The notes beneath the pieces are model-generated. The model did no database searches. It saw nothing but the letters and a program-made list of their open reading frames with translations, and was not told where the DNA came from. From NCBI RefSeq assembly GCF_905147045.1, contig NC_065911.1, forward strand, positions 5,270,001-5,334,000: 64,000 bases of DNA. The letters run 5' to 3'. The number at the start of each line of letters is the position of its first letter. The stretch's first letter is position 1. Source of the DNA: Nymphalis io. Its lineage: Eukaryota > Arthropoda > Insecta > Lepidoptera > Nymphalidae. Both the position numbers and the translations under genes were made by a program. Of this stretch, positions 33,412-45,751 are shown one piece after another.

Positions 33412-33590
33412 ACCGAACTAGCTATTGCCCGCGGCTTCACTCGCGCGTAAATATTGGTAAAGGATAAGTGGTTGCATAGGTATGTCATTTTAAAGTAAGA
33501 AGCATGAAATGTCATTCTGGTTAGAAAGAAGTATATTACGGCGTTCTTTTTTCATCAGCGAACTTGCAGTGACGCCTGCAGTTTGACTTA
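33412..33590 (+). mobile_element. Helitron-like 5' piece
   Basis: 'actagctattgcccgcggctt' followed by 'cactcgcgcgtaaatattgg'; no matching 3' end seen. Confidence 0.5.
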
Positions 33591-33852
33591 ATATATTTTA
33601 TAGTGATCTAAATGGGTTGAACCAAAATTTATATTCTACAAGTCTTCCAATCTACGATGCTGTAACTCAGATGCCGTCATCCGTCATCGTTGTTAATGCT
33701 GTAAATGACCAAGTGCACAAATATTTTTTTATTCCAATTTAAGATTCAGATTAAACAAAACTTTGAACTCAATAAAACTTTAACTTTTATCTTATAAAGA
33801 GGTGATGAGGTTGTTTGGTTGAGTTATTTATTAATTTGGTCATATTTCATAA

Positions 33853-34148
33853 ATTTTTTTTTTTTTATAGAATAGGAAGGTGGACGAGCATATGGGCCAC
33901 CTGATGGTAAGTGGTCACCAAACGCCCTTAGACATTGGCATTGTAAGAAATGTCAACCATTGCTTATAGCCAATGCGCCACCAACCTTGGGAACTAAGAT
34001 TTTATGTCCCTTGTGCCTGTAATTACACTGGCTCACTCACCCTTCAAACCGGAACACAACAATATCAAGTATTGCTGTTTTGCGGTAGAATATCTGATGA
34101 GTGGGTGGTACCTACCCAGACGAGCTTGCGCAAAGCCCTACCACCAGT
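33853..34148 (-). mobile_element. Family B repeat, full length
   Basis: T-run, 'aggaaggtggacgagcatat', standard body, ends 'cttgcgcaaagccctaccacc'. Together with the copy at 12.4 kb this defines both ends of the family. Confidence 0.9.
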
Positions 34149-34604
34149 AAAAAAAATCTTTAAATTATTCTATCATTTTAATTTTCGTTGTTATTTATTA
34201 TTATTAATTTTATTTTAGTTGCTACCAATCAATGTCTCAACAATCTGCTATGTATTTTTGATATACATAATTATTTGAAAGACTTGATTGGTTTGTGATT
34301 TTTTTTTAATGTTGATTTATTTTTGTGAATTTTGTAACTGTTTGTCTTCCTAAGAATAAATAAATAAAATAAATAAATAAAACGCGCTAATTTAAGAAAT
34401 TGAAAAATTATTTTAGTGTTGGATAGCCCATTTACGAGGTAAGCTATGAGCTATATATCATCACGCTACAATAGGAGCGGAGCATCAATGAAAAATAGTA
34501 AAAATATTATACTTTATTTATTGTTTTGACATATTTCAACAGGTAGCTGAGTGGGTTGTTTGAAAATATTCATATTTAAGTATTTGTTTTCGGTTTGTAA
34601 ATTT

Positions 34605-34865
34605 TTTATATTTGCCGGGAGGGCAAATGACTCTACTCCACCTGATGGTAAGTGGTAATAGAGTCCAAACGCGACACCGGCCAGTACAGTCGGGAAGAAT
34701 GTTCTGCACTAGCCGCCTTCACCTTGCCGGCCCGCAAGATGCCTGTTCACGCCTCGTTTGAAGGAACACGGGTTGTAAGAGGACACGTGAGCTGGTAAGG
34801 AATTCCATTTTTTGGAAGTGCGACAAAGAAAGGAGTTGAGATTGTTAATAACTTTGTAAGGTAGT
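34605..34865. mobile_element. Unclassified interspersed repeat
   Basis: A GC-richer block: 'ccacctgatggtaagtgg', 'gtccaaacgcgacaccgg', 'ccgccttcaccttgccgg', 'aagatgcctgttcacgcctc'. It shares the 'cctgatggtaagtggt' motif with family B but nothing else. Recalled as a common lepidopteran repeat; family not known. Confidence 0.6.
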
Positions 34866-34869
34866 TAGG

Positions 34870-35335
34870 TAGGTATTTCGTTTCGTCACCCATATATTTT
34901 TTATTTAAGAATGTCGGAATAGATTTAAGAGAACGCTGTTTTTCTCATGGCCAATTGTATTTTGCCCTATCTAGATCCCGCTGTGGCGAAAACCAGTACA
35001 TCCTAATATCCCACGAAAATAAACCTAAAAATGTTGTATATACTGAAATACTGTAAGTCTGTTCTTAGTGATTTATTTAAGTTTTACACGGGTGAAACCG
35101 CGGCACAGCTAGTAAATATAAGTATATTTAAGTGAAGTTACAGCCCAACCTAATGGGCACGACGAAATATTTGCATACCAGTTTCTTTTACACAATATAC
35201 TAAAGAAGGATTTTTGAAAAATTTACTCTGATTTGATTAAGGGGATTAAATTTTGTATGAAAATCTTTATTTTTAATGAAAAGAGCTAAAGAATTGTTTT
35301 CCAAAAGCAAAGGCGGGTGAAGCGCTAGTATTAGA
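34870..35335 (-). mobile_element. Helitron-like pieces, reverse orientation
   Basis: 'acacgggtgaaaccgcggc' with 'acagctagtaaat' at 35090-35115, and a second 'aggcgggtgaagcgctagt' at 35310-35330, suggesting two nested or tandem ends. Confidence 0.5.
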
Positions 35336-35644
35336 CAAATATATATAATACATTTATTCATGTATGTAAAGAGCAGGTAATGTTCTATTTTACATGAAAT
35401 GCTTTAAACTTTTCCAAAACATCACCAAGGTTCTTAAGATACGTTATCAGGAAATGATTAAATCGTTTTTAAATAACACACATTAATGTCAACAAATATT
35501 TCCTTTGTGTATTTATCACATACAACTTACAATGACGAGAGCGTTCACCCCGAGAGCTAAAATTATCATCAACTACTACTGCTCATAATTACATACCTGC
35601 CATCATATATAATGTGAATTCTTGCTTGTATGTCTCAACAATAT

Positions 35645-35870
35645 ACGAGTATATTCTAATAAAAGTGTTCGCCCGGGGCTTCGTCTGCGGGTTAGGGGGA
35701 GGGGGACGGTTATTAGTTAAAAAAGTAGCCTATGTTCATCCTTGGGGTTCAAGCTTCCTTCCACCATACCAAATTTTATCAAAATCGGCTCAGAGGCTTA
35801 GCCGCGAAAACGTAACAGACAGACGGAGTTATACAGACGTGAGACACATTTATAATATTAGTAATGATTA
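35645..35870 (+). mobile_element. Helitron-like non-autonomous element
   Basis: 'ttcgcccggggcttcgtctg', 'agtagcctatgttcatccttgg', 'aaattttatcaaaatcggct', 'cgcgaaaacgtaacagacag' and end 'acatttataatattagtaatg'. A compact, nearly complete copy. Confidence 0.65.
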
Positions 35871-36009
35871 GTAAAACCCGCGGTTTTGCTACCATGGAAT
35901 TCAGTTTGTGACGAAAATCCTCCAAAGTGTGTTTTATTTCAGTAGGTTACTGTTTTAAAATGTAGTGATATTATCAAATACTTAGTTATTCTGATTCCTG
36001 CCACGTCGG

Positions 36010-36168
36010 CTATTCTCAAGCAAGACTAACCAAGTGTTCAGGACATATTATATTGCACAAGCGTGAGCGCAATCACGAGTGCACTTTCTTTTGCCTCACC
36101 CTCTCCGAGTCTAGAAGTTGTGGAGTGTTACTACTTCTGTGCCTCGAAAAGCACGTCGGAAAGGCGTT
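36010..36168 (-). mobile_element. SINE family C fragment
   Basis: 'ttctcaagcaagactaacc', 'gcgcaatcacgagtgcac' and 'gtgcctcgaaaagcacgt' in family order. Confidence 0.7.
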
Positions 36169-36339
36169 CGATACGTCATTCGTATGATCAATAAATAAAC
36201 TAATCGTCAACAATGAAAGTGTGAACGATCGAAGAGCTATTTATTCAACTTTAAGCGATATTATATATATTACGTCATCATCTGAAAATGAGGGTAAAAG
36301 GAATGGGGTGTGTACCTGTGCTTAAACACACAATTGAGC

Positions 36340-36640
36340 ATATTTATTTATTTATTAAGGATCTCCAACAAAGGATACACACTTACGAGTACATTACATC
36401 GTGGAATAATATTTTAAAATATGTGTGCTCCTTCAATTAAAGAAGACCACAGCAAGCACATAAATAATGACTAAAGAGAAATTAAAAAAGAAATAAATTA
36501 TAAAATAAATGTTACATAGTGGTACTCAATAAAACATAGGAACTAAAAGAAGGTAAACAGTGGATAAACTAAGACTAAATTGTGCAAATGTGAGTTAAGA
36601 AATATATAAAAATAGCTACAAAAATTAAAAGTAAAATAAC
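36340..36640 (-). mobile_element. Possible LINE 3' tail, decayed
   Basis: 'tttatttattaaggatctcc' and the AT-rich sequence that follows resemble the end of CR1/L2-type LINEs read from the opposite strand. No coding remains. Confidence 0.35.
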
Positions 36641-36817
36641 GAGTAATAATTATAATATCTTTTGCGTTATTAGCTTTTGGCCTTTTAGACTGGGCGCCGT
36701 GACCGAACATAGATTGGAGAACTATTACAAAAACATCTCTATTTATTTTATCAAGTGTCAAGGTTGTCTGGGCATCCCGTTGTGCTGTAAAATAAACTTT
36801 TAGTGTAAAACCTTTAA

Positions 36818-37165
36818 TGTCCTCTTGATCGGTTTCGGTCACAGAGGACAATCTTAATGGAGACTAGCCAACTGCGCAGGACACATTATAGTTAACAAGA
36901 GCTGCATTATCTATTCCCTCTCTCTCATAATCCGACGGGACAGCAATCCGACATGACCGGAGAAAGTTCAGGTGCAGGACTAACGGCTTAAAGTGATTTC
37001 CGAGACACGGGATTGTATACACAATTCTAACTTCCAGGCTCTCAGCTGTTATTGAAAAATTTTTCGACTGAAAAACATAATAATTTTTTTGGACCAACAT
37101 CGGGGCTTGTATCCAAGACCTCGGAATCAGCGGCCTTATATATAGCCACTAGACCAATGAGTCAT
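36818..37165 (-). mobile_element. SINE family C, near full length
   Basis: Starts 'cctcttgatcggtttcgg', includes 'agccaactgcgcaggac' and 'ccgacatgaccgg', and ends at the tRNA-like 'agccactagaccaatgag'. Confidence 0.85.
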
Positions 37166-37589
37166 TACAAAAACCTTTAATAACCGAGTATCAAATAATT
37201 TCGCTCGAATAAGTCAATTGGTATAAATTAGTCTGAAACTATTCAATTCCCATGTCTGGAAATACATTTAGCTGTAATATAGTATAGGGTTAGTGGTGTC
37301 TGTTTATTAAAGTCAATTCATTACATTCAGCCTCGTTGTCAATTTACTTTGCAATAAATAGGTACTAATAGAAACGCGCAAATGTTTGCATTATGCACTG
37401 TATTGTACATAACGTGACAAGCATATTATGAATAAAATTATAGATAATATAAATTTATTAAATACTTACTAGATTCCGCATGTTTGGTTCATGTGTTAAG
37501 TATGAAAAAGCCTATGTACTTCCATTCTTTTTATTTATTTTTTTATTAAGGATTTTTAATCCTTGCGGCATGTCAAACCCATCGTATCT

Positions 37590-37715
37590 TACATAAATGT
37601 CCTTCCTTGGTCTAAGCTTGCTTAATATCAAATTTCATCAAAATCGGTTCAGTGGCTTAGTTGAAAACGTACATTTGTTACTTTCGCATATACAAAATTA
37701 CTATAGATTACAAGA
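37590..37715 (+). mobile_element. Helitron-like 3' piece
   Basis: 'tccttccttggtctaagcttgc', 'atttcatcaaaatcggttcag' and 'actttcgcatatacaaaatta' match the 3' half of the copy at 35.7 kb. Confidence 0.6.
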
Positions 37716-37756
37716 ACTCGTCTGTTTATAAGAATTGCTCTGCCATAAAAACTGTT

Positions 37757-37793
37757 GTTTTGTCTAAATAAATGAATAATATTTAGACAAAAC
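37757..37793. repeat. Perfect inverted repeat, 13-bp arms, 11-nt loop
   Basis: gttttgtctaaat at 37757-37769 and its reverse complement at 37781-37793. Confidence 0.85.
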
Positions 37794-37909
37794 ATAACTT
37801 TTTTCATTGATAACAGGAAAGGCAATTGATAAGTGGTCATTACAAGGTTGTGTGAACATTATTTTTTGCCCTTATCGCATTATTTGGATTCGGCGAAGTC
37901 TATAACACT

Positions 37910-38095
37910 AGGAGAAAAAATGCACGTATTAATAGACGAAGGAGTGATAAGGTATAAAAGAGTAGCTAATGTCTTTCCTTGGAGTGCAAGCTTGTTTCAT
38001 ACAAAATTTCATCAAAATCAGTACAGTGGTTTAACCGTGAAAGCGTAACAGAAAGACAGAGTTACTTTCGAATTTATGATATTATTACTTTTATA
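37910..38095 (+). mobile_element. Helitron-like 3' piece
   Basis: 'agtagctaatgtctttccttgg', 'aaatttcatcaaaatcagtac' and 'aaagcgtaacagaaagacag' in order. Confidence 0.6.
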
Positions 38096-38867
38096 TAAAA
38101 TTCAAGCTTCTGGTAATTTGTAAAACAGTATTATTCAATTAGAATCCAACAATAATTACTTACATCATACCGGTTCCTGATGTAGATTCTTCTAAGAAGA
38201 ACCGACATTTAGCGAAACTCGGTAATTACTCTTTTGTATGAATTGTATTACCTCGGTTTGTATTAACTTATAATTTTTTTTGGACCGTATTCCGAGTAAA
38301 AATAAAATTATACTATTTTTGGATGCTTGTAGGCCTAGGTAAAAACTCGGGGCTACTAGTAATCTAACCCTTAGACCAACTAGGAAGATATGAAAAATAC
38401 AAATATTGTTGCAGTATATATTGGACATTTTCATTAAGTGCCACGAGGACACGGCGCACTGAGTATATTAAATGATTGAAAGCAAATGACATGTACATAA
38501 AACAACACAAACGCGTACATTTGTATGGTACTAAACAAAACGCGTAGTCTCCTCCTGTCATTTCCATGCTGTGCCCACTATTGATCATTTTATTAGTTTT
38601 GTATGTACATATGTGCGTACATGTGTGTAGTTATATAACAATTTGACTGATATTGGTCTACAGGATTGCTATTTAAATGGGTCGATATACAAAAAAAATA
38701 TTTCGTATTCGCTTTTAAATTTGTATGTTAACTGTAATTTATTGTATTTGTTAATTAATAAATAAATTAATTGTTTATAAATAATACTTACACAATTTAA
38801 ACACGATAAATAATAAAATATTGATCTTGTATACTAGCATTTTATGTATGAATGCAATGTTAAAATT

Positions 38868-39130
38868 CAGGGGCATAGCCACCGCCGTATTAGGTATCAA
38901 AGATACGGGGTCCTCTAGCTACAAGGGCCCGAACCCGTGTAAGGCAAAAATCATAAAATGTTATCTAAAATTTCACTCGAACTTTAAGGCCGCACGCTAA
39001 ATTTCCCGGGAAAAAATGAAAATACACATTTGAAAAATAAATTTAAATAGCAAGTTTAACTCGTTGACGATAAAGGCGCTAAATTGGCGTGGCTGGGGGT
39101 TTGCTTATTGGCCACCAGAGATCTCGTAAA
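38868..39130 (+). mobile_element. Possible hAT-type DNA transposon remnant
   Basis: 'caggggcatagccaccgccg' resembles the 'CAGGGGCGTAGC' end of hAT-like elements, followed by 'acggggtcctctagctac'. No matching inverted end found before the SINE at 39150. Confidence 0.35.
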
Positions 39131-39149
39131 TATGTTAATGTTTTCTTTC

Positions 39150-39345
39150 TAATGTCTCCCTCTTGAGGAGAAGGTTTGGAGCTTATTCCACCACGCTGCT
39201 TCAATGCGGGTTGGTAGAATACACATGTGGCAGAATTTCAACGAAATTAGACACATACAGGTTTCCTCACGATGTTTCCCTTCGCCGCCAAGCACGAGAT
39301 GAATTATAAACACAAATTAAGCACATGAAAATTCAGTCCAGTGGT
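39150..39345 (-). mobile_element. SINE family A, truncated both ends
   Basis: From 'ctcttgaggagaagg' to 'cacatgaaaattcagt'; neither the tail nor the tRNA head remains. Confidence 0.85.
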
Positions 39346-39547
39346 AAATTGGTTCATATGAAATAGAAATAAAACAATATAAATAAATAGCGAAAAACGG
39401 ATAACAAGGAATATCAATGTATCACGATGTCTGACAATAATAATTGAAACATTGAAAATACTGCAAATGGAGAAGAAAAAATAATTGAACCTTTATTCAA
39501 TAGAAATGGTGGACTTTCGTTTCTTTGCGAAAAAAATATATTTTTCA

Positions 39548-40026
39548 GTAGGGCTTCGCCGCATGGACACGGCGCACCACACTCTTGCAGAGTGTGCTGC
39601 GTCCCAAAGGCATTCCCTGGCGGCTTAAGTCGGCAGATATCTCTCGAGCGTATTTAACGCCATGCTTGGCAGCGGGACGTGCTGGGTGGAAATGGTTTCC
39701 TTCTGTGAGAGTGTATATCGCAGAGGGATGCCGTGCCGTGAGGAAAGTGCCTCCGATGATTCGATCCGCCGAAGAAGACCGGTTAGGAGGCGACGGCGTT
39801 ATGCGCACCTTCTCTTATGATGGAGAAATAGAGGTCCGCATAGACGGGCCGACCGTTGGGTCACGGTCACGGTAGCATGCGCAAGTGATCCCGTGACGCT
39901 CCTTGAACAGACGGAAAGGGTACCACTGGTCTTTTAGAGGGTAATCCGGCGCACTCCGCGCCGCTGAGTCCCACATAAACTACACCATGTGAAGCGCATA
40001 AACGCGTTTTTTCAGCGAGAAAAAAA
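39548..40026 (+). mobile_element. R1-like LINE, decayed 3' end copy
   Basis: Begins in the zinc-knuckle region ('atggacacggcgcaccacac', 'gcagagtgtgctgcgtccc'), is frameshifted relative to the 32-kb copy, and ends 'cgcgttttttcagcgag' with a short A-run. Confidence 0.88.
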
Positions 40027-40029
40027 CGG

Positions 40030-41735
40030 CATTGCCGCAGTTAGGACGAAGAGTCCCCCAGCGCAAGTAAAATTAGTATATTTTTCTAGTTATTCGTGGT
40101 AAAAATAGATTACGTAAATAAACAACTAATTTATCTGTATATATGTAAACTTTATTCTAGATAGTATTATTTACAAGGGCATCATGTTGATTCAATGACA
40201 GTTTATGCGTGCGAAGCAAAGTCCAGTTGTAATTTGCATGCTTACGATCCACTTGGAATTAACAATTGTAAGTTCAAACTTACAATGTATTTTTCATTTT
40301 AATTTTTATTTAATAAAAAAGAGAACTAATTAAACCATTTAATGATACAATGTTGTAGATTATATTGATAATACGTACTTAGAAACTATTTTATAATTAA
40401 AAAGATATTACAGATAAATTTTTAATAATGACAAAAGTAAAAATAATAGGACATGATCAAAAAGTTTTTATTAAGTTATTTATCAAAACAAATGAAATAA
40501 ACGACTAAGGACGAAGAATAACGATTAGGTTATCAATTTTAAAATTAAAAAGATTAAAAATAATAATTAACGCGGACATACTTAATAAATATATTAATAG
40601 ATGAAGAGATGTGCCTCATCAATTATATTTAGATTATTATTAGTAATTGAAAAATATAATATTGAATATAAAAACTTTTATATACAAAATTGCAATAAAG
40701 AGAAACTTTACCTTTGTCCTGCGGCAAGCCGCAAAGTATTAGAATAAAACAAAGTACACATTATTTAGTAGGTACATACAGATTATTTAAATTTTATGTT
40801 AAATTTAAAAGTAAATAAGCAGTTACTTACATTTAATCATTATGACGTGTGATTTAGGGGCACTGAGAATTAATTATATATATTTATTTTAAATCAGATC
40901 TTCGTTTTCACAAATTTCACAAACATAATCCGATGTATCGAGACTTTAACCTTACATATATAAATTATATTTTATGTTAATTTTTGATTTACATTATAAG
41001 TGTTTAGTGTTTATTGGTCAGTAGAACATTTTGTACTGGAGTGCGTTCGGACTGAGTGTTCCTACATTAGGTACAAACGAGGAAAACTGTTCACGATATT
41101 TATTAATATTAATAATATTATATGTATTAAAATACTTATATTTTATTAAAATTGTCATTTGAATGATTGTTAAATGTTTATATATAATAAGAAAACGATT
41201 AATTTTTGTTGTGAGACGTACAATTTACAAATCGGTTTTTATTACAATCAAAATACTCGTAATTACAGTATAATTCCTACAGTTACATATAAAAATTCAT
41301 CGGAATCAAAAATGTAATAATAACACAAATACTCGTTAGGCTAGACTTATATAAAGAATTACTGTTTTACAAATTTCCTGTAATTTTGGAATTTCCGTAT
41401 AATAATGCCGATTTGAAAATCCTCATATGTACCTAATGTTATTACTTTTAAAACGTTTTTTCCTATTAAGTAAGCTATCTTGCAGTCATTTAATTAAAAA
41501 GTAAAAAAGTAATTAATATTCTTAGAATCGGTGAAAGCAGGTGGTTATTATTTTTATTGTTATTATTTCATTTAAACACTTACACATTAACTCATAATTA
41601 TACTGATTATAAATTGAAATAAATCATGCACAATATTTTTTTTTATAAATTAAATATTATTCTAACTAAAAAAAAAATACATGTATATGTTTCTCCTTTA
41701 AATTTCAATATAAACTTTTAAGTAAACCCTTATTC
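40030..41735. other. AT-rich intergenic stretch, nothing recognised
   Basis: Very low GC. No ORF above chance, no repeat family and no RNA gene seen. Confidence 0.5.
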
Positions 41736-41739
41736 TATT

Positions 41740-41957
41740 CGACGAGCCGGTCGGCGTGGTTGGTAGATTCTTGTCTTTCACGCCGAAGGTTGTATTTGTG
41801 TGCATGAACATGTCTGTTTGTTCCGAGTCTGGGTGTAATTATCTGTATAAGTATGTATTTACAAAAGAAAAATAGTAGTATATCAGTTGTCTGGTTTCCA
41901 TAGTACAAGCTCTGTACAAGCTTAATTTAGGATCAGATGGCCGTGTGTGAAAATGTC
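41740..41957 (+). mobile_element. SINE family F (tRNA-derived), head damaged
   Basis: 'gacgagccggtcggcgtgg' head, with the B-box segment deleted compared with the copy at 57 kb. The body 'gagtctgggtgtaattatc' and 'ggatcagatggccgtgtg' is shared. A possible 8-bp duplication ttattcta flanks it. Confidence 0.82.
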
Positions 41958-41964
41958 CCAGGAT

Positions 41965-42145
41965 ATTATTCTACCCGTGCAACGCCGGTACGGATAGCAA
42001 ACAATTAATAAAAATGAATGTTCGTATGTTTGTACTCTGTGTTCTCCTACACCATTCATCCGATTCTGATGAAACTTTATTGCATGGATCTGCGTATTCT
42101 CAAGATAAAATACGGGCAAAAAGATTTTTACTGTGAATTTTTAGA
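41965..42145 (-). mobile_element. Helitron-like or related low-copy piece
   Basis: 'acccgtgcaacgccggtacgg' then 'ttcatccgattctgatgaaac'. It directly follows the family F SINE. Confidence 0.4.
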
Positions 42146-42149
42146 CGTC

Positions 42150-43760
42150 TATTCTGTCATGTAAATTATATAATAGATGATTCCATAGACAATTTTTACT
42201 TTCAAAAATGTTTCACATATTCCTAAAACTTAATCGATTTGATTGATATCACTAATATCCACAGATTGTATTATAATATTAAATTATTATTTTAATACTA
42301 TATAATATATTGGTTAAATTAACTAAAGTATGTCAATGTAAGTGAAATTTTCTCTATGACAGTACTAAACGATTTGCTTGATAAAGCTTATCTTTCTACA
42401 CGTCATCAGTGTATTTATGATCCGTGAACCATTTAATTGAGAACATCATTATTGGTTGATGATAATAAAAAAATTATATGTTTCATTTCATCTGATAATT
42501 GGGAATTTATCAATGCGGTCAATAACATTTATCGGCCAACGAATTTTGTTTATATTTACCTAACAGAACATCGAAGGTATGCTCTTTTGATCCAACGATG
42601 AGCATTTCATAAAATCATGGCATAAATAAACATTTGAAATGTTAGTTATATTATTTTACTTCATTTTTTGACATATTTGCGTACGTAATACAAAGCAAAT
42701 GTAATTTTGTTAAAGTCACTATTAACTCAGTCGGATTAGTCAAACAAAAGGCTTTACGTTGCTTTCACCATTTTGAATTTAGATTATCAGTGACTGGGGT
42801 AGTCACTGTAAATGTTACAGAAATAAAATTGCTAAACAGATTTTTATTAAAATTACCAAAAAGTGGTTTGGCAAGTTATCTGAAAATGGTTGCGGCATAG
42901 CATTATCTAATTTTATTGCATCATCAAAGAGGATCCATATACGACTTTCATAGGTGGATTTTGATGATTCCTGGAAAAGAGCACAAGGAAAACATTAGAG
43001 CAAGTGATATAAAGAAATGGAGCTGGCACAACTACACTAAATTGAAGAATATGGCACCAGATTGGAAGACTTTTTACACTAATCGCCATGCTTCAATTTG
43101 AATATAGTACCCGATAATGATCTAAAGATTTAAGATAAATTAAGCTGAGCACGCCTCAATGTTTTATTATAATTAATCAGAACGTAAAACAACTTTGACA
43201 CTGAACAATTTGTATTTACTATTTATTCTGCACGTCAGAAAAATTGTGCATATCAGTTTAGATGTAAAAGCGCGGATTATAATGACCGACTTTTTTTGGA
43301 GGGACAGGCTTGCATCATAATTAAAGTAAAATAATTCAACGTAAATATGAGGTATTAATAATAAGAATTGGTTTCTCATTCGAGGGCCGTATGCGAGTGG
43401 TAAAAGAACATACTCGTTCATTCCTGTAAATTGGTTGGTAAAGAGTAACTACCGAGTTTCTTGCAAATTCTTGACTATATAATCTATATCAAGAATCAAA
43501 CCTATATAAAACCTACTTGTATTAAGTATATTTTCATTTGGTTCGTGGAGGTGGAGCTATGTGCAGCAGTGTCATTGTTTGATAGTAAAACATTTCAACT
43601 GGAAACAGTGTCAGTTACGAAATAGATATTTACATAAAGATCTTATATACAAATATTTATACGATACGTATACAAACATTCTTACATATCTCCGAAACAT
43701 ACTAGTGATATTAATATTTACATAATTATATAAAAGTCTTAGTAATATTTACTCGGTACA
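42150..43760. other. AT-rich intergenic stretch with one unexplained short ORF
   Basis: Contains a 61-codon ORF (42916-43101) with residues such as DIKKWSWHNYTKLKNM. It has no splice context and no recognised family, and is treated as unsupported. Confidence 0.35.
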
Positions 43761-43761
43761 T

Positions 43762-43791
43762 CAAAGTAGTAGGTACATACCTACTACTTTG
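43762..43791. repeat. Perfect hairpin, 14-bp arms, 2-nt loop
   Basis: caaagtagtaggta at 43762-43775 and its reverse complement at 43778-43791 around CA. Confidence 0.93.
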
Positions 43792-43864
43792 AATCATGCC
43801 ATTGAATTTTGTATATTATAACATATTTTTAATTTATTCACATCGAGCATATTTATATATTTAC

Positions 43865-44035
43865 TAGCAAAACCCGGAAGACTAATTGTATATATACCAA
43901 TTGACACAGCAATCCGTTGAACGGTATAGAATTTAATATGCTAAAGCGCCATCTAGCGGCGGGTTACAACAAACTGGATAGTATGAAAACGAACGAACGA
44001 GGAGGAACCAATTCTCCGAACGAAGTCGAAGGTTT
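43865..44035 (+). mobile_element. Helitron-like piece beside the LINE
   Basis: 'tactagcaaaacccggaag' resembles the element start. 'gcgccatctagcggcgggtt' is a motif seen in several insect repeats. No end recognised. Confidence 0.35.
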
Positions 44036-44039
44036 TTAA

Positions 44040-45450
44040 AATAATAATAATAAATGTTTATTTACAAATAAATATCCAGTGATAGTTACAAGCTTAAAAA
44101 CTGTGTTAGTAGATATATTAACTATTATTTAGCATACATAAGGGGTTTAAAACAACGAGTCGATACATGAAGTTGCCCCCAATGTTTAACAAATGGGTTA
44201 TCCATTTTCATCATCAATGTATTCAGGATACCGTTAGAAACTCCGCGCATCCTAGTCATTATAGACGCTCCTCTCTTTCTAATGATGGCATAGAAGTCAT
44301 CCATACGGGCTTCAGCAAACATCAGTGACGCACTACAAAAGCGCGGCAATCCCAACAGTATCCTGAATGCATCGTTATACTGTACGCGCAGAGCATTGAA
44401 GGCCCTCTGAGTATACTTTAGCCACAAGCTGCACGTGTATAGGTTTTGACAGTATGCTTTAAAAAAAGTAATTTTTACATCATTCGTGCAACTTGCAAAC
44501 CTGCGAGCTATCATACCGCATCGTACCGCCAAGGCCCTGCGCTCCCTCTGCGTCGGCAGATAAATCCTCGGTGACTATGTGACCCAGGTATTTAAAACTC
44601 TTAACTCTTTAAAGTTGTGTTCCTTTTAATGTCACAGATAATATCCCTGGATATTATCTGATATGCAATTTCGACCCTTAAAAATTAAAAGCTCACTTTA
44701 CATTGTATACAGGCTCAGGTAACACAGGATAAGAGTCACATACAGTAAGCAATTTTCTAAGACCGCTAATTGAAGGACTTAGCAAAACCATGTCATCCGC
44801 GTAACTGAGGTTGTTTATAATTGTACCATCTATCGAACTACCTACACCTGTTTTAATGAGCTCATCAATCAGGTCATTAACATAAATATTAAGCAAGACT
44901 GGTGAAGACCGGCCTCTCTGTCTCACACCACATTCCAATTTATAAGTTTCAGAGAACTCACTTGTCCATTTAACACGGTTAGTCTGTGAACTGTACCAAA
45001 ATTTGAACATGTTAACTACCTCAGGTGGCACTTTTCTTTTTAATTTAAGCCACAGTTTTTCAAAACATACAAGCTCAAAAGCCTTAGAGAGGTCAAGAAA
45101 AGCCGCATATACTGGCGTCTTTCTATCCGTATAATATTTAACAGTCTGCTTAAGAGCGTGCATAGCACTTTCTGTAAATAGTTCTCTTCTAAATCCGAAT
45201 TGAGCATCGTTTAACTTTACATATTTACACAACAGACGGTCAAGCAAACCATCAAGTACTTTACCTAAGATGGTTGTTAAAGAGATAGGCCTGTAGTTAC
45301 TTTTGTGCGCGATATCGCCAGTTTTGTTTTTAACAACAGGTATCACTACCCTCGCCATAAGTTCCGTGGGTAAATACGTATGACAAATGCAAAACGTATA
45401 CAGCATCGCTAGAATGCGATAAACTTTTAATCTCACGGTCAGACAGATAT
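44040..45450 (-). pseudogene. CR1/L2-like LINE with decayed reverse transcriptase
   Basis: Minus-strand ORF (44693-45628, the last part shared with a neighbouring repeat) shows RT motifs in order: HKSNYRPISLTTILGKVLD, DAQFGFRRELFTESAMHAL, VYAAFLDLSKAFELV, ECGVRQRGRSSPVLLNIYVND and LSYADDMVLL, with the catalytic YADD box. A stop and frameshift follow. A second ORF (44125-44532) continues the C-terminus (CTNDVKITFFKAYCQNLYTC, ALRVQYNDAFRILLGLPRF). The element ends in an (aat)n tail near 44040. 5'-truncated and inactive. Confidence 0.9.
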
Positions 45451-45469
45451 GTAAATAAATATAGAGGGG

Positions 45470-45588
45470 AGAAGCGCTAGGTGTTAGGTATCCTATGATC
45501 TTTTCTGTATCCCTGACAACGTGTATGCAATACTTCGTGATGATCGGTTGAGTAGTTAAGACATCAAAGCGTAACAAACAAACAAAAA
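45470..45588 (+). mobile_element. Helitron-like 3' piece
   Basis: 'cgtgatgatcggttgagtag' and 'aaagcgtaacaaacaaacaaa' match the ends of this group. Lies between the LINE and a family B repeat. Confidence 0.5.
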
Positions 45589-45746
45589 AAGGGACATAAC
45601 ATCTTAGTTCCCAAGGTTGGTGGCGCATTGGTGATGTAAGCGATAGTTAACATTTCTTACAATGCCACTGTCTATGGGCGTTGGTGACCACTAACCATCA
45701 GGTGGCCCATATGATCGTCCGCCTCCTATTCTATAAAAAAAAAAAC
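45589..45746 (+). mobile_element. Family B repeat, 5'-truncated
   Basis: 'gggacataacatcttagttcc' to 'cctattctataaaaaaaaa'. It separates the Helitron-like piece from the GC-rich block. Confidence 0.88.
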
Positions 45747-45751
45747 TTTTG

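Noticed and set aside
33973..34218. 81-codon ORF and similar ones at 51476, 52204 and 16547
   Set aside because: All are translations of the family B repeat; the same peptide recurs because the DNA recurs.
42916..43101. 61-codon ORF with DIKKWSWHNYTKLKNM
   Set aside because: No recognised family, no splice signals around it and AT-rich context; ORFs of this length are common by chance.
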